A model generated the notes under the pieces. That model was given only the letters and a program-made list of their open reading frames with translations, made no database searches and was not told the DNA's origin. The position numbers and the translations under genes were made by a program. Source: Phenylobacterium sp. (GTDB lineage Bacteria > Pseudomonadota > Alphaproteobacteria > Caulobacterales > Caulobacteraceae). From it: 64,000 nt of DNA. The DNA lies in assembly GCF_022402485.1 (NCBI RefSeq), contig NZ_JAKRSA010000009.1:185753-249752 (forward strand), in the 5' to 3' direction. Positions 54,555-63,949 of this stretch are shown here, one piece after another; position 1 is the stretch's first letter; each line of letters opens with the position of its first letter.

Positions 54555-57500
54555 TCTTCCAGTCCTTCAGAAGCTCGATGCCGAACGGCCTTGGCGGCGA
54601 AGGTCGGCAGTACAAGCAGGGTCAAAGCCGTCGCGGTCAGAAGACCACCAATGACAACAGTCGCGAGCGGCTTCTGCACCTCGGCGCCGGCGCCATGCGC
54701 CAAGGCCATGGGAATGAAGCCGACGATAGCGACCAGCGCGGTCGTTAGCACCGCGCGCAGTCGGCTTGCGGCGCCTTCGATCGCCGCCATATGGGCGGAC
54801 AATCCCTCGTCAAGCCGTTGGCGGATGGCCTGCATAAGCACCAGCCCGTTCAGGGTGGCCACGCCGGACACTGCGATGAAGCCGACGGCCGCCGAGACGG
54901 AGAATGGCATGCCCCGCAACAGGAGCGCCAAGGCCCCGCCGACGAGGGCCAGCGGCACGCAGGCGAAGACTAGGCCAGCCTCCGCGAACGAACCCAGGGC
55001 CACGAACAACAACACACCAATCAAGACGAAGACGACCGGGATGACCAAACCGAAGCGCTGCTCAGCCCGCTTCAGGTTTTCGAACTGACCACCCCAATCC
55101 AGATAGACCCCGGCTGGAAGTTCGATCTCCGCCACCCGGTTCTGGGCCTCAGCGACGAACCCACCCAGGTCGCGGCCGCGAACATTCGCCTGGACCACCA
55201 TGCGGCGGCTGCCGTTCTCGCGGCTGATCTGGTTTGGGCCCTCGCCGGTCTGGATCCGCGCCACCGAGGACAGCGGCACGATGACGCCGGTGTCCGAAAC
55301 GATCGGCAGGGCCGCCAGCGCCGCCGGATCGTTACGGGCGTCGTCGGGCAGGCGGACGACGACGTCGAAGCGGCGGTCGCCCTCCAAAATGCGCCCGGCC
55401 TCGGCGCCGCCGATGCCGATCGAAACCGCCTCGCTGACGTCCGCTGCCGACAGTCCGTAGCTGGCGGCGGCGATGCGATCGACGCTGACGGTCAGGGTGG
55501 GCAGGCCGGAAGCCTGTTCCACCCGCACGTCCGCAGAGCCGGTCGTCTCACGCAGAGAGGCCGCCACCTGATCCGCCACGCGCTGAAGCGTGTCGAAGTC
55601 GTCGCCGTAGACCATGACGGCCAGATCGGTGCGGACGCCGGAGATCAGCTCGTTGAAACGCAGTTCGATCGGCTGGCTGAACTCGAAATTGTTGCCGATT
55701 TGCTGGGCCGCGACACCTTCGATCCGCTCGATTAGAGCCTCCTTTTCGAGGCCTTGATCGGGCCAGTCCTTCCGATCCTTCAGCACGATGACACTGTCGG
55801 AAATATTTGGCGGCATCGGGTCCACGGCCGCCTCAGCCGTGCCGGTGCGAGAGAACATGGTCTCCACCTCCGGCTGGGCCGAAATGGCGCGCTCGAGCGC
55901 CATCTGCATGGCTAGAGACTGCTCCAACGAAGCCGAGGGCACGCGCAGCGCCTGCATGGCGATGTCGCCTTCGTCGAGTGTCGGGATGAACTCGCGCCCC
56001 AGTGACATGAAGGAGACGGCGCCGATGACGAGGGTGGCGACCGCCGAGATCAGCACGATCTTGGGCCTTGCGACCGCCGCCTCGATAGCGGGCTCGATAA
56101 ACCGGCGGGCGAACTGCAGGATGCGGGTCTCGTGTTCGACGGCCTGTCCATCAGTACCGACGTGAACGGACTTGGGATCGCGCACGAGCAACGCCGTCAT
56201 GGCGGGCACGAAGGTGAAGGAGAAGATGAAGGCTCCGACCAGGGCCAGCATGACAGTGGCGCCCATGGGCTGGAACGTCTTGCCCTCGACGCCTTCCAGC
56301 ATCAGCAGCGGCGCAAACACGAGCAGGATTATTAGCTGGCCGAAGGCGGCGGGCTTGACCATCTGGCGCGCGGACTGGACCGCGACGTCCAGACGCTCAT
56401 GCCGGGTGAGCATCCGCCCGACCGCCGCGCGACGTTGGGTCAGCATCAACAGGGTGTTCTCGATCACGACGACCGCCCCATCGACCATCAGGCCGAAGTC
56501 GAGGGCGCCCAGGCTCATCAGGTTTCCGCTGATGCCGAACCGGTTCATGCCGATGACGGCGAACAGGAAGGACAGCGGGATCATCAGGGCGGTTATCGTT
56601 GCGGCGCGAATGTTGCCGAGCAGCAGGAACAGCACGACCACGACCAGAAGCGCCCCCTCGGTCAGGTTCCGGGCCACGGTCGAGATGGTCGAGTTGACCA
56701 GTTCGCTGCGGTTCAGCACCGGCAGGGCGACGATGCCCGGCGGCAGGCTGTCGTCCACCTCCGCCAGCCGTTCGGCGGCGGCCTGGGCCACGGTCCGGCT
56801 GTTGCCGCCCGCGATCATCAGGGCCGTGCCGAGAACCGCTTCGTGCCCGTCTCGGCTGGCGCCGCCCAGGCGCGGGGCCTGACCGATCTCGACCGTGGCG
56901 ACGTCGGCGACCCGGACGACCAGACCGCCACGATTGACGACCGGGGCCTGAGCCAGATCGTCGATGGTCAGCGCCAGGGCATCGGTGCGGACGACCAGGG
57001 CCTCGCCCGCGCGCTGGATATAGCCAGCGCCGGCCTGGGTATTGGCGCGCTCGACCGCCTCGACCAGATCGGCGAGGCCGAGGCCATAGGCGGCAAGCTG
57101 CGAGGCATTGGGTCGGACGGCGTATTCCTTGACGTAGCCGCCGACCGTATCCACCCCGGCCAAGCCGGATGTGGTTCGCATCTGCGGCGCGATGATCCAG
57201 TCCTGGACCGTGCGCAGATAGGTCGCGCGCTGTTCGGGCGTGGTCAGTCGCTCGCCCTCGGGCGTCAGATAGACCCCGCCCGCCTGCCACCCCGGCTGGC
57301 CCGGTCGGGCCAAGGTTTCGGTCGTGAACGGCACATAATCGACCGTCCACATCAGCACCTCGCCCAGGCCCGTGGTGATCGGCGACAGGCCGGGCTCCAC
57401 GCCTTCGGGCAGGCCCTCCGACGCGGCAGCGAGCCGTTCGGCGACCTGCTGGCGGGCGAAGTAGATGTCGGTCTGGTCGGTGAAGATCGCGGTGATCTGG

Positions 57501-57772
57501 CTGAAGCCATTTCGCGACAGCGACCGGGTGCTAGTCAGGCCTGGGATGCCGGCCAGGGCAGTCTCCAGCGGATAGGTGACCTGGCGCTCGATCTGCTCGG
57601 GCGCGAGGGCCGGGGCGACCGTTGTGATCTGCACCTGACGGTTGGTGATGTCGGGCACCGCGTCGATGGGCAGCTTGGTAAGTTCGAAAAGACCCAGGGC
57701 CGCGACAAGGCTGACGGCGATGATGACGAACCAGCGGAACCGGACCGACGCTTGGATGATGGCTGTAAACAT
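54551..57772 (-). CDS. czcA: Divalent-cation RND pump CzcA type
   Basis: 1073 residues with the TM4 signature GALDFGLMVDGAVVVIEN, characteristic of the CzcA divalent-cation group (Co, Zn, Cd, Ni). The N-terminus (MFTAIIQASVRFRWFVII) and periplasmic regions TTVAPALAPEQIERQVTYPL and SRNGFSQITAIFTDQTDIYF agree. It follows the adaptor gene by 11 bases and precedes the CDF gene with a 4-base overlap. Complete and intact. Confidence 0.92.
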   Translation of the reverse strand: MFTAIIQASVRFRWFVIIAVSLVAALGLFELTKLPIDAVPDITNRQVQITTVAPALAPEQIERQVTYPLETALAGIPGLTSTRSLSRNGFSQITAIFTDQTDIYFARQQVAERLAAASEGLPEGVEPGLSPITTGLGEVLMWTVDYVPFTTETLARPGQPGWQAGGVYLTPEGERLTTPEQRATYLRTVQDWIIAPQMRTTSGLAGVDTVGGYVKEYAVRPNASQLAAYGLGLADLVEAVERANTQAGAGYIQRAGEALVVRTDALALTIDDLAQAPVVNRGGLVVRVADVATVEIGQAPRLGGASRDGHEAVLGTALMIAGGNSRTVAQAAAERLAEVDDSLPPGIVALPVLNRSELVNSTISTVARNLTEGALLVVVVLFLLLGNIRAATITALMIPLSFLFAVIGMNRFGISGNLMSLGALDFGLMVDGAVVVIENTLLMLTQRRAAVGRMLTRHERLDVAVQSARQMVKPAAFGQLIILLVFAPLLMLEGVEGKTFQPMGATVMLALVGAFIFSFTFVPAMTALLVRDPKSVHVGTDGQAVEHETRILQFARRFIEPAIEAAVARPKIVLISAVATLVIGAVSFMSLGREFIPTLDEGDIAMQALRVPSASLEQSLAMQMALERAISAQPEVETMFSRTGTAEAAVDPMPPNISDSVIVLKDRKDWPDQGLEKEALIERIEGVAAQQIGNNFEFSQPIELRFNELISGVRTDLAVMVYGDDFDTLQRVADQVAASLRETTGSADVRVEQASGLPTLTVSVDRIAAASYGLSAADVSEAVSIGIGGAEAGRILEGDRRFDVVVRLPDDARNDPAALAALPIVSDTGVIVPLSSVARIQTGEGPNQISRENGSRRMVVQANVRGRDLGGFVAEAQNRVAEIELPAGVYLDWGGQFENLKRAEQRFGLVIPVVFVLIGVLLFVALGSFAEAGLVFACVPLALVGGALALLLRGMPFSVSAAVGFIAVSGVATLNGLVLMQAIRQRLDEGLSAHMAAIEGAASRLRAVLTTALVAIVGFIPMALAHGAGAEVQKPLATVVIGGLLTATALTLLVLPTFAAKAVRHRASEGLED

Positions 57773-57783
57773 GGTCGTCGCCC

Positions 57784-58977
57784 CTAGTGGCCGTGCTCGG
57801 CCTCGCCCTTGGCGAGTTCGGCTTTCAGGAGGAAGGCGTTAGCCCCGGCGATGCGTTCGGCCCCGGTCAGGCCGCTCAGGATCTCCGTGCGATCTCCCGC
57901 CTGCCGACCCGCGAGGACCGGAACGGCCCGGAAGCCTTCAGCGGTGCGAACGAATACGACGTTGGCCCCCTCGACCGTCTGCACGGCCTCGGACGGAACG
58001 GTGAAGCCGCCGACGGCCTGGCCGGTGACGATGCTACCGGACACCGCCGACCCCGCCGGGGGCAGCACGCCTCCCGTCGGACGCGCGCGAATGACGGTCG
58101 CGCCGCTCTCGGCGCCGGCTCCGGCGGCGACGCCGGTTACCACGGCGTCGAACTCCCCGGCTGGTCCCTGCACCCGAATAGCGCTGCCCGCGCGCACCTG
58201 GACCGCGAGCGCCGGCGGGGCGTTGAAGACGATCTCGACCCGCGCGGGGTTGGTGACCTCTGCGATCACCCCGCCCTGGGCCGCGAAACCGCCCGGCCCG
58301 ACCTGGACACTGGTGACCACGCCCGAGATGGGGCTTGTCACGCTCAGCCGACCGGAGGCGTTGGGCGATCCGGCCGCCGATGCGCGGGCGCGGGCGGCAC
58401 GGGCCGCCGCCTGGGCGCTGAGCGCCTGGGCATGGGCGACCTCGGCATCGCGACGGGCCACGACGCCCTGATCGGCCAAGCTCTCTTCGCGACTGTGCGC
58501 CTGTTCGGCGGCGATGGCGTTGGCATCGGCCGCATCGGCGTCAGCGCGAAGGCTGGCGGCGTCGCCGCTGAAGAGAATGGCCAGAGACTGCCCGGCGCGC
58601 ACGGACTGACCCGGCGCGACCAGAACGCGCTCGACCCGTCCGCCGACGGACGCCGCGACGGCGGCTCTGGCGTCGATCATCGGTTCAACCCGGCCCGACA
58701 GGCGGGTTTCGCCGCCGCCGCCGCCGGTCACGGCGACGATCGCGATGTTGGCGGCGGTGATCTGGGCCGCCGTCAGCACGACGACCCCTTCTTCGCCGCC
58801 CTCTTCCTCGCCCTCGGCGTGTTCGCCTTCCTCCTCGGAATGCCCGGCTTCACCCTCCGCCGCCGGAGCCTCGGCGGGTGGGCGGGTCATGGCATAGAGC
58901 CCGGCGCCGCCCAGGACGACGACGGCGGCGACCCCGGCCATCAGCCAAGTCTTGTTGATCGGTGATGTGCGTTTCAT
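57784..58977 (-). CDS. czcB: RND adaptor CzcB type
   Basis: 397 residues. After an N-terminal membrane anchor there is a strongly charged stretch (EAGHSEEEGEHAEGEEEGGE, about 41-60) that probably binds metal. The adaptor body follows (DARAAVAASVGGRVERVLVA, lipoyl and hairpin). The end is His-tagged (KGEAEHGH). It overlaps the channel gene by 4 bases. The acid/His stretch is typical of CzcB-like adaptors, which hold divalent cations. Confidence 0.9.
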   Translation of the reverse strand: MKRTSPINKTWLMAGVAAVVVLGGAGLYAMTRPPAEAPAAEGEAGHSEEEGEHAEGEEEGGEEGVVVLTAAQITAANIAIVAVTGGGGGETRLSGRVEPMIDARAAVAASVGGRVERVLVAPGQSVRAGQSLAILFSGDAASLRADADAADANAIAAEQAHSREESLADQGVVARRDAEVAHAQALSAQAAARAARARASAAGSPNASGRLSVTSPISGVVTSVQVGPGGFAAQGGVIAEVTNPARVEIVFNAPPALAVQVRAGSAIRVQGPAGEFDAVVTGVAAGAGAESGATVIRARPTGGVLPPAGSAVSGSIVTGQAVGGFTVPSEAVQTVEGANVVFVRTAEGFRAVPVLAGRQAGDRTEILSGLTGAERIAGANAFLLKAELAKGEAEHGH

Positions 58978-60227
58978 AGCGATGTTCCAAAGGGGGCGCG
59001 GCCTTGCAGGCGCGCGAGGTCGATTTCGGCCCGGACCCGCGCAAGGCGGGCGTCCACGGCGGCGTTGCGGGCGGCGATGAGGGCGGCGCGGGAAGACCGC
59101 AGTTCGAGTTGGGAGATGCGTCCCGCCTCGAACCCGATCCGCGAGAGGCGATAGGCTTCCTCCGCGGCCGTGACGCCGGCGTCGCTGGCGGTGACGCGGC
59201 TGACGGACGCTCTCAGACGGGCTTCGGCGGCGTTGCGATCCGCCTCCGCTTCCTGACGCGCGCCCATCAACCGGGCGTCGGCGGCGCGGAAGTCCGCCTG
59301 GGCGGCTTCGATATTACCCCGGTTCCGGTCGAACAGAGGCAGAGGGAGGCTAAGCCCGAAGGTCAGGGCGGTCGCGTCCTCGGCCTCGTAGCGACGCACC
59401 CCGACCGAGGCGCGGACATCGGGCCGGGCGCGGATGCGTTCGACCTCAATCCGGCTTTCGGCCGCCGCCCGCTCGGCCTCGGCCACGCGGACCAGGGGCG
59501 TCGCGTCGGGCGTCACGGGCGCTGCGGCGGGCACCCGGTCGATCAGGCTGGTGTCGATCGAGGTGACCGGCGTTGGCAGCATTGCCACGGCGGTCAGCCG
59601 CGCGAACGCCGCGTCCCGTTCCGCCTCGGCCTCATCGAGCGTCGCGCGGGCAGCGGCGGCTTCGCTCTCGCCCTGTATGCCGCGCAGCAAGGGCTCGCGC
59701 CCCTCTTCGACCAGGATCAGCGCCGCGCGGGTGTCGGCGATGGTGACCGTCAAGGCCTCCTCGGCCAGCTGGAACCGCCGCTGGGCGGCTTCTGCCTCCG
59801 CATAGACCAGGGCAAGCCTCGCCCCCGCCTCGACGGTCGCCAGATCACGCCTCAGCCCCGCTGTGCCGGCCTCGGCTCTCGCGACCTCGACCCGCGCGCC
59901 GCGACGCCCCCACAGTTCCAGATCCTGGGACAGCGACAGAGTTGTCTCGGCGTTGTCGTAGCCGGAGAAAGGACCTCTGCCGAAGGCGTTCTCCGCCTCC
60001 AAACCCAGTTCAGGGTTAGGACGGACCCGTGCCTGACGGACTCGCGCCTCGGCCGCGTCGAGCAGAGCGCCGGCCTCCACAGTGGTCGGCGTCAGGCCGA
60101 TGCGTTCAAGCAGCGCCTCGAACGAAGGCGCGGGATCGGCCCAGGCCGGGCCGGTGACCGCCGTCGCCATCGCGACCACGGCGCAGCCGGTCGCGAGACG
60201 CGACCGGCCAGATTTCAGGGGTGGCAT
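58974..60227 (-). CDS. czcC: Outer-membrane efflux channel CzcC type
   Basis: 417 residues, signal peptide ending PAWA. OEP repeats begin at PNPELGLEAENAFGRGPFSG and the second repeat at RPDVRASVGVRRYEAEDATA. Channel of the tripartite pump with the CzcB and CzcA proteins encoded downstream. The gene lies 57 bases after the small Cys/His protein gene. Confidence 0.88.
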   Translation of the reverse strand: MPPLKSGRSRLATGCAVVAMATAVTGPAWADPAPSFEALLERIGLTPTTVEAGALLDAAEARVRQARVRPNPELGLEAENAFGRGPFSGYDNAETTLSLSQDLELWGRRGARVEVARAEAGTAGLRRDLATVEAGARLALVYAEAEAAQRRFQLAEEALTVTIADTRAALILVEEGREPLLRGIQGESEAAAARATLDEAEAERDAAFARLTAVAMLPTPVTSIDTSLIDRVPAAAPVTPDATPLVRVAEAERAAAESRIEVERIRARPDVRASVGVRRYEAEDATALTFGLSLPLPLFDRNRGNIEAAQADFRAADARLMGARQEAEADRNAAEARLRASVSRVTASDAGVTAAEEAYRLSRIGFEAGRISQLELRSSRAALIAARNAAVDARLARVRAEIDLARLQGRAPFGTSL

Positions 60228-60284
60228 GTTCCATATCCCAGCAATTCCAGACGATTGACGCGCGCCAAAGGGCGCAGGGCATCG

Positions 60285-60629
60285 TCAGGCTCTGGGAGGG
60301 CGTTCCAGGCCGCTGGGCGCGCGAGACGCCAAGGGCTCGTCAGTCGGTCGCAACAGGCTTGGAGCGACTGTCGCCGTCATCGCGACGGATTGGATCGAAG
60401 AGGGCATCGCGGTGCCGCCGTGATGGCAGTGGCCGTGCGAGCAGATGGCGTGACTGTCAAGATCATCGACAGGATCGGCCGGGGTTTCCCTCACAGTCTC
60501 CGAGGCGTGGGCGGTCGCCATTTCCGGGGCGCAGGTCGCGGCCTCGACGGCGGACACGAGGACGAACAGGGCCAGGAACGACGCGAGTAGCGCCGCCATC
60601 CAACCTTGTCTGGCCGAGAAAAATCCCAT
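60285..60629 (-). CDS. Small secreted Cys/His protein heading the Czc-type operon
   Basis: 114 residues. ATG 60629 gives a signal peptide (GWMAALLASFLALFVLVSAV, cleavage near EAATC). The mature part contains CAPE and HAICSHGHCHHGG, a dense metal-binding patch, and the tail PTDEPLASRAPSGLERPPRA. The tail matches the protein at 9380-9751 (TDD...PPGLKRPPKA). It is first in the Czc-type operon, as the other is in the Cus-type operon. An upstream in-frame ATG at 60671 is less likely. Confidence 0.7.
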   Translation of the reverse strand: MGFFSARQGWMAALLASFLALFVLVSAVEAATCAPEMATAHASETVRETPADPVDDLDSHAICSHGHCHHGGTAMPSSIQSVAMTATVAPSLLRPTDEPLASRAPSGLERPPRA

Positions 60630-60694
60630 GGCCTCCCATAACACGGTCCGCCGCCACTGCAATTGCACCATAGTCGACCCGTTGCGTCCTTTTA

Positions 60695-61360
60695 TCATGA
60701 CTGGGTCTGCGGCTGGCGTGTGGCCGCCTTCAGCTCTGCCCGCGACTGGCTGACGATCGACCAAGCGGATTGCAGGAACACCGCGGCGAGGATGCCGCCG
60801 GCGATCAGGTCGGGCCAGCGCGAAGCGGTCAGCCAGACCAGGCCCCCGGCGGCGGCCACGACCAGGCTCTCGATCAGGTCGTTGCGCGTGCAGAGCCAGA
60901 CCGAACGGACATTGGCGTCGCCGTCGCGGTGACGCACGAGCAGCAGGGCGGCGACGGCGTTGGCGAGGAAACCAAACAGGCCCAGGCCGGTGATCACCGC
61001 CCCTTCGGGCGGCGCGCCCGAAACCGCCCGCCAGATGGCGAAGCCGAGGATGAACACGGCGAGGAGTCCCAGGCTTGCGCCCTTGAGCAGGGCGGCGCCG
61101 GAACGGACCTGCACGGACTTGCCGATCGCCCACAGGCTGATGGCGTAGGTCGCGCTGTCGGCGAGGAAGTCCAGCGCATTGGCCCCGAGAGACGCCGAGC
61201 CCTGGGCCAGGGCACCGCCCGCCACGGCCGCGAAGGCCACGGCGTTGATGGCGATCACAGCCAGCAGGATGCGGCGGTAGGCGGGCGAGGCGCCGTCGAA
61301 CTTGACGGTCGCGCCGCAACAGGCGGCGGCGGGTCTGTCCTGGATCAGGGGCTCGGTCAT
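60695..61360 (-). CDS. Cation diffusion facilitator-type transporter under MerR control
   Basis: 221 residues from ATG 61360, preceded by GGAGCC. The frame is open to ATG 61396, but that start would lie inside the MerR operator, so the downstream one is preferred. About six helices; the TM2 motif is NALDFLADSATYAISL (D-x3-D) and TM5 CTRNDLIESLVV. The N-terminus has AACCGATVKFDG, whose Cys pair could take the metal. It is divergent from the MerR gene and not cotranscribed with the small Cys/His gene unless by read-through. Confidence 0.82.
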   Translation of the reverse strand: MTEPLIQDRPAAACCGATVKFDGASPAYRRILLAVIAINAVAFAAVAGGALAQGSASLGANALDFLADSATYAISLWAIGKSVQVRSGAALLKGASLGLLAVFILGFAIWRAVSGAPPEGAVITGLGLFGFLANAVAALLLVRHRDGDANVRSVWLCTRNDLIESLVVAAAGGLVWLTASRWPDLIAGGILAAVFLQSAWSIVSQSRAELKAATRQPQTQS

Positions 61361-61394
61361 CAGAGGCTCCGGCTGGGCGTCGGACGACCTATGC

Positions 61395-61415
61395 ATCCTC
61401 TAGCCGCTAGAGGAT
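61395..61415. promoter_or_regulatory. MerR-type operator in the divergent promoter
   Basis: A perfect dyad, ATCCTCTAG-N3-CTAGAGGAT. On the minus strand TTGATC (61418-61413) and CATAGG (61393-61388) are 19 bases apart with the dyad between them. This is the overlong spacer that MerR-family activators correct, so it should drive the CDF gene. Similar CTCTAG dyads are known for CadR/PbrR-like regulators. Confidence 0.8.
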
Positions 61416-61436
61416 CAAGCGGTTATTCTTCACGCC

Positions 61437-61907
61437 ATGGCTTCTTCCGTCCCCTCGCCTCTTCGATCCATCGGCACGCTGGCTACGGCTACGGGCGTGA
61501 AGGTCCCGACCATCCGCTTCTATGAGCAGATCGGGCTTCTGGCGCCACCGCCCCGGACAGCCAGCGGCCGGCGGCTGTATGACGACGCCGCCCTGCGCCG
61601 GCTGTCCTTCATCCGTCATGCGCGTCAGCTGGGGTTTGACCTCGACGCCATCCGCTCCCTGCTCGATCTGTCCGACCATCCGGACCGACCCTGCGGCGAG
61701 GCCAATGCGATCGCCGAGCGTCATCTGTCCGACGTCACGGAGAAGATCGCGCAACTCCAAGCGCTGCGCACCGAACTGTCGCGGATGTCGGCGGAATGCG
61801 CTGGCGGCCGGGTCTCGGCCTGCAAGGTGATCGAGGTGCTGCACGATCATGATCTGTGCGCGGCGGAGGATCACCGGGCGTCCACGGTCGCGGACTTCAG
61901 AGCTTGA
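61437..61907 (+). CDS. MerR-family metal-responsive regulator (CadR/ZntR/PbrR-like)
   Basis: 156 residues: wHTH (LATATGVKVPTIRFYEQIGL, then RRLYDDAALRRLSFIRHARQ), a dimerisation helix, and a metal loop with cysteines in RPCGEAN and ECAGGRVSACKVIEVLHDHD-LC. The Cys and His arrangement fits divalent-ion sensors (Zn/Cd/Pb) better than CueR. The start is 21 bases from the operator, so it probably controls itself as well as the CDF gene. Confidence 0.9.
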   Translation: MASSVPSPLRSIGTLATATGVKVPTIRFYEQIGLLAPPPRTASGRRLYDDAALRRLSFIRHARQLGFDLDAIRSLLDLSDHPDRPCGEANAIAERHLSDVTEKIAQLQALRTELSRMSAECAGGRVSACKVIEVLHDHDLCAAEDHRASTVADFRA

Positions 61908-62014
61908 GCTTGGCCCACCGGCGAGGCGCGCTCTTCCGCCCAGGTGCGGTCTAGGCGCTGCATCTGCGTCCTTCTCTCCACAAGTGGCAAATTGCCTTCA
62001 ACGGCAACGAAAGT

Positions 62015-62515
62015 TCAGGCTGACTTTGCGGAACCCCCTCCGCCAAGCCTCGGAATCAGCTGGATGTAGGTCAATGCGGCCAGCAGTTCGATCAAGGTCT
62101 GGGTGACGATGATCGCCAGAACCAGGGGAATGGCTCCCGGCAGGACCCCGGCCAGCGGAACGACCAGCGAGTTGCGGCTGCCGGCGCTGAAGGCGACGGT
62201 GCGACGGCCTCCGGCGTGAGACGCGCCTCGCGAGACGGCCGAACCCATGATAGGGCAAGCACGGCAAAGGCCACATAGAACGGCACGACATTCAATGTCC
62301 GTCCAGGCTCGGCCCGAAGTGCGGCACGACGGCGGCGACCACGATGAACAACAGCAGGACCGTCGCAAGCCTGGGCGCCAGGCCGAGCTAGGCTGACACT
62401 CGCTCCCCCGCCGTGCGTCTCGCCGCCCAGGCCTGCACTCCGGCCGCCAGCGCGAAGGGAATGGCGATCAGCCAGATAAAGGCCCGCCTGAAAGCGGACG
62501 TTCTGAACAACAGCT
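62015..62515 (-). pseudogene. Wrecked ACR3/arsenite-permease-like gene
   Basis: Three pieces in different frames must be joined. They are [32 protein letters not shown], then [20 protein letters not shown], then [20 protein letters not shown] and [35 protein letters not shown]. The last part resembles the C-terminal half of ACR3/bile-acid symporter family proteins. At least two frameshifts and the loss of the N-terminus make it non-functional. The gap from 61908 to 62014 holds no gene. Confidence 0.65.
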
Positions 62516-62566
62516 AAGAGCCCATCTGCGACCTTGGCAAAAATGGCCTGCTCAAGCCCGCCGCGC

Positions 62567-63772
62567 CTACTCTGATGCAGCCTCCGGCTTCACCTTCGTC
62601 ACCTCGTCCAGGTGATCTGACCACCAGCGCATCATGGTACGGCGCCCGCTAAGCCATTCGGCGGCGTTGTAGACGGAGCGGATGTCGCCCTCGGCGTGGG
62701 CGAGTTGGAGTTCGATCCAGTCGCGGTTGAACTCCTGCTCATTGAGCACGGTGGAGGCCGTAGAGCGGAACCCGTGCACGGTCGCGCGCCCATGGTAGCC
62801 CATGCGATAGATCGCATAGATCATCGTGTTCTCGGAGATCACGCCGCTGCGGGTCGGGGCCGGGAACAGTAGTTCGGAACGGCCAGCTGCTTCCTTGATC
62901 TCGGCCAGGATTTTGACCACCTGCGGCGTCAGGGGCACCAGGTGGTCACGGCGCATCTTCATGCGCGACGCAGGAATTCGCCAAAGCGCCACCTCTCCTT
63001 CCAGGTCTTCGAACTCGGACCAGCGCGCGAAGCGGACCTCGGACGTGCGGACGAAGGTGTGGATCAACAGCTCGAGGGCGAGCTTCGTCTGCGCCGCGCC
63101 GTTGTAGACGGCGAGGTCTTGCATGAACTGCGGAAGGTCCTTCGGGAGGATGGCGGAGCGCCGTTTGGCCGGCGGTGCGCTCTTCAAGGCGCCGCGGAGA
63201 TCGGCGGCGGGATCCCTGGGGCACACCCCCAAGGCGACGCCGTATCGGAAGATCGCGCTGGCCATCTGCAGCACCCTGCGAGCCATTTCTGGCGCACCTC
63301 GGCCCTCAATGCTGCGGATCGTCGAGAGCAACTCGACGGGCTCAATCTCAGCGATGGGCCGACGCCCCAGATAGGGGATCAAATCGGCGTCCAGGCGCGC
63401 CTTCAGCCGATCTGAATAGCTGGGCACCCATCCATCCTTGCGGGCGTCAAACCACTCATTGGCCACCGCCTCGAAGGTGTTTGCGGCCGCCATCCTCTTC
63501 CGGGCTTTTGCGACTTTGCGCTCGTGAGCAGGATCCATGCCCTTGGCGAGCAGCTCACGGGCGTCATCCTTTGCTCTGCGCGCCTCTCGCAGAGACACGG
63601 CCGGATAGGCCCCGAGGGCCAGTAGCTTTTGCTTCCCACCGAACCGATAACTGAAGCGCCACAGGCGTGACCCGCTGGGGTTCACCAACAGGAATAAGCC
63701 CTCGAAATCACTGAGTTTACGGGGCTTCGATTCGGGCTTGAGGCTGCGTAGCTGGGTGTCTGATAGGGGCAT
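62567..63772 (-). CDS. int: Tyrosine site-specific integrase, P4 type (DUF4102 N-terminus)
   Basis: 401 residues from ATG 63772, which gives the family start MPLSDTQLRSLKPESKPRKL-SDFEGLFLLV; the frame runs to 63823. The N-terminal arm-binding domain (GKQKLLALGAYPAVSLREAR) is followed by the catalytic part: R in HTFVRTSEVRFARW, H-x2-R in VHGFRSTASTVLNE, H in LAHAEGD and Y in VYNAAEWLSGRR. It lies 177 bases from the 3' end of a tRNA gene on the same strand, the usual geometry of integrases that insert islands at tRNA 3' ends. Confidence 0.93.
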   Translation of the reverse strand: MPLSDTQLRSLKPESKPRKLSDFEGLFLLVNPSGSRLWRFSYRFGGKQKLLALGAYPAVSLREARRAKDDARELLAKGMDPAHERKVAKARKRMAAANTFEAVANEWFDARKDGWVPSYSDRLKARLDADLIPYLGRRPIAEIEPVELLSTIRSIEGRGAPEMARRVLQMASAIFRYGVALGVCPRDPAADLRGALKSAPPAKRRSAILPKDLPQFMQDLAVYNGAAQTKLALELLIHTFVRTSEVRFARWSEFEDLEGEVALWRIPASRMKMRRDHLVPLTPQVVKILAEIKEAAGRSELLFPAPTRSGVISENTMIYAIYRMGYHGRATVHGFRSTASTVLNEQEFNRDWIELQLAHAEGDIRSVYNAAEWLSGRRTMMRWWSDHLDEVTKVKPEAASE

Positions 63773-63774
63773 GT

Positions 63775-63825
63775 TGTTGGTATCGCGCGGCGATCTGTTG
63801 GTATCAAGCCCGAGGCGTACCAACA
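63775..63825. repeat. Direct and inverted TGTTGGTAYC repeats upstream of int
   Basis: TGTTGGTATC occurs at 63775-63784 and 63796-63805, and the complementary GTACCAACA at 63817-63825, spaced about 21 bases. They may be integrase or excisionase arm sites, or operators for int. Confidence 0.45.
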
Positions 63826-63949
63826 GGTGATCCGCATGCGGGTGAAACCGATTGAGCCAGAGAATGTGCGCAAAATAGTAAAAACGCTTTTTAATCAGCT
63901 ATTTACCATGTCGCTACGGGCTAGAGGCAAACCCCGCGAAACACTCCGC

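Noticed and set aside
61360..61396. Start of the CDF gene at 61396
   Set aside because: It would place the start codon within the MerR operator and before the promoter's expected transcription start; the ATG at 61360 has a good ribosome site.
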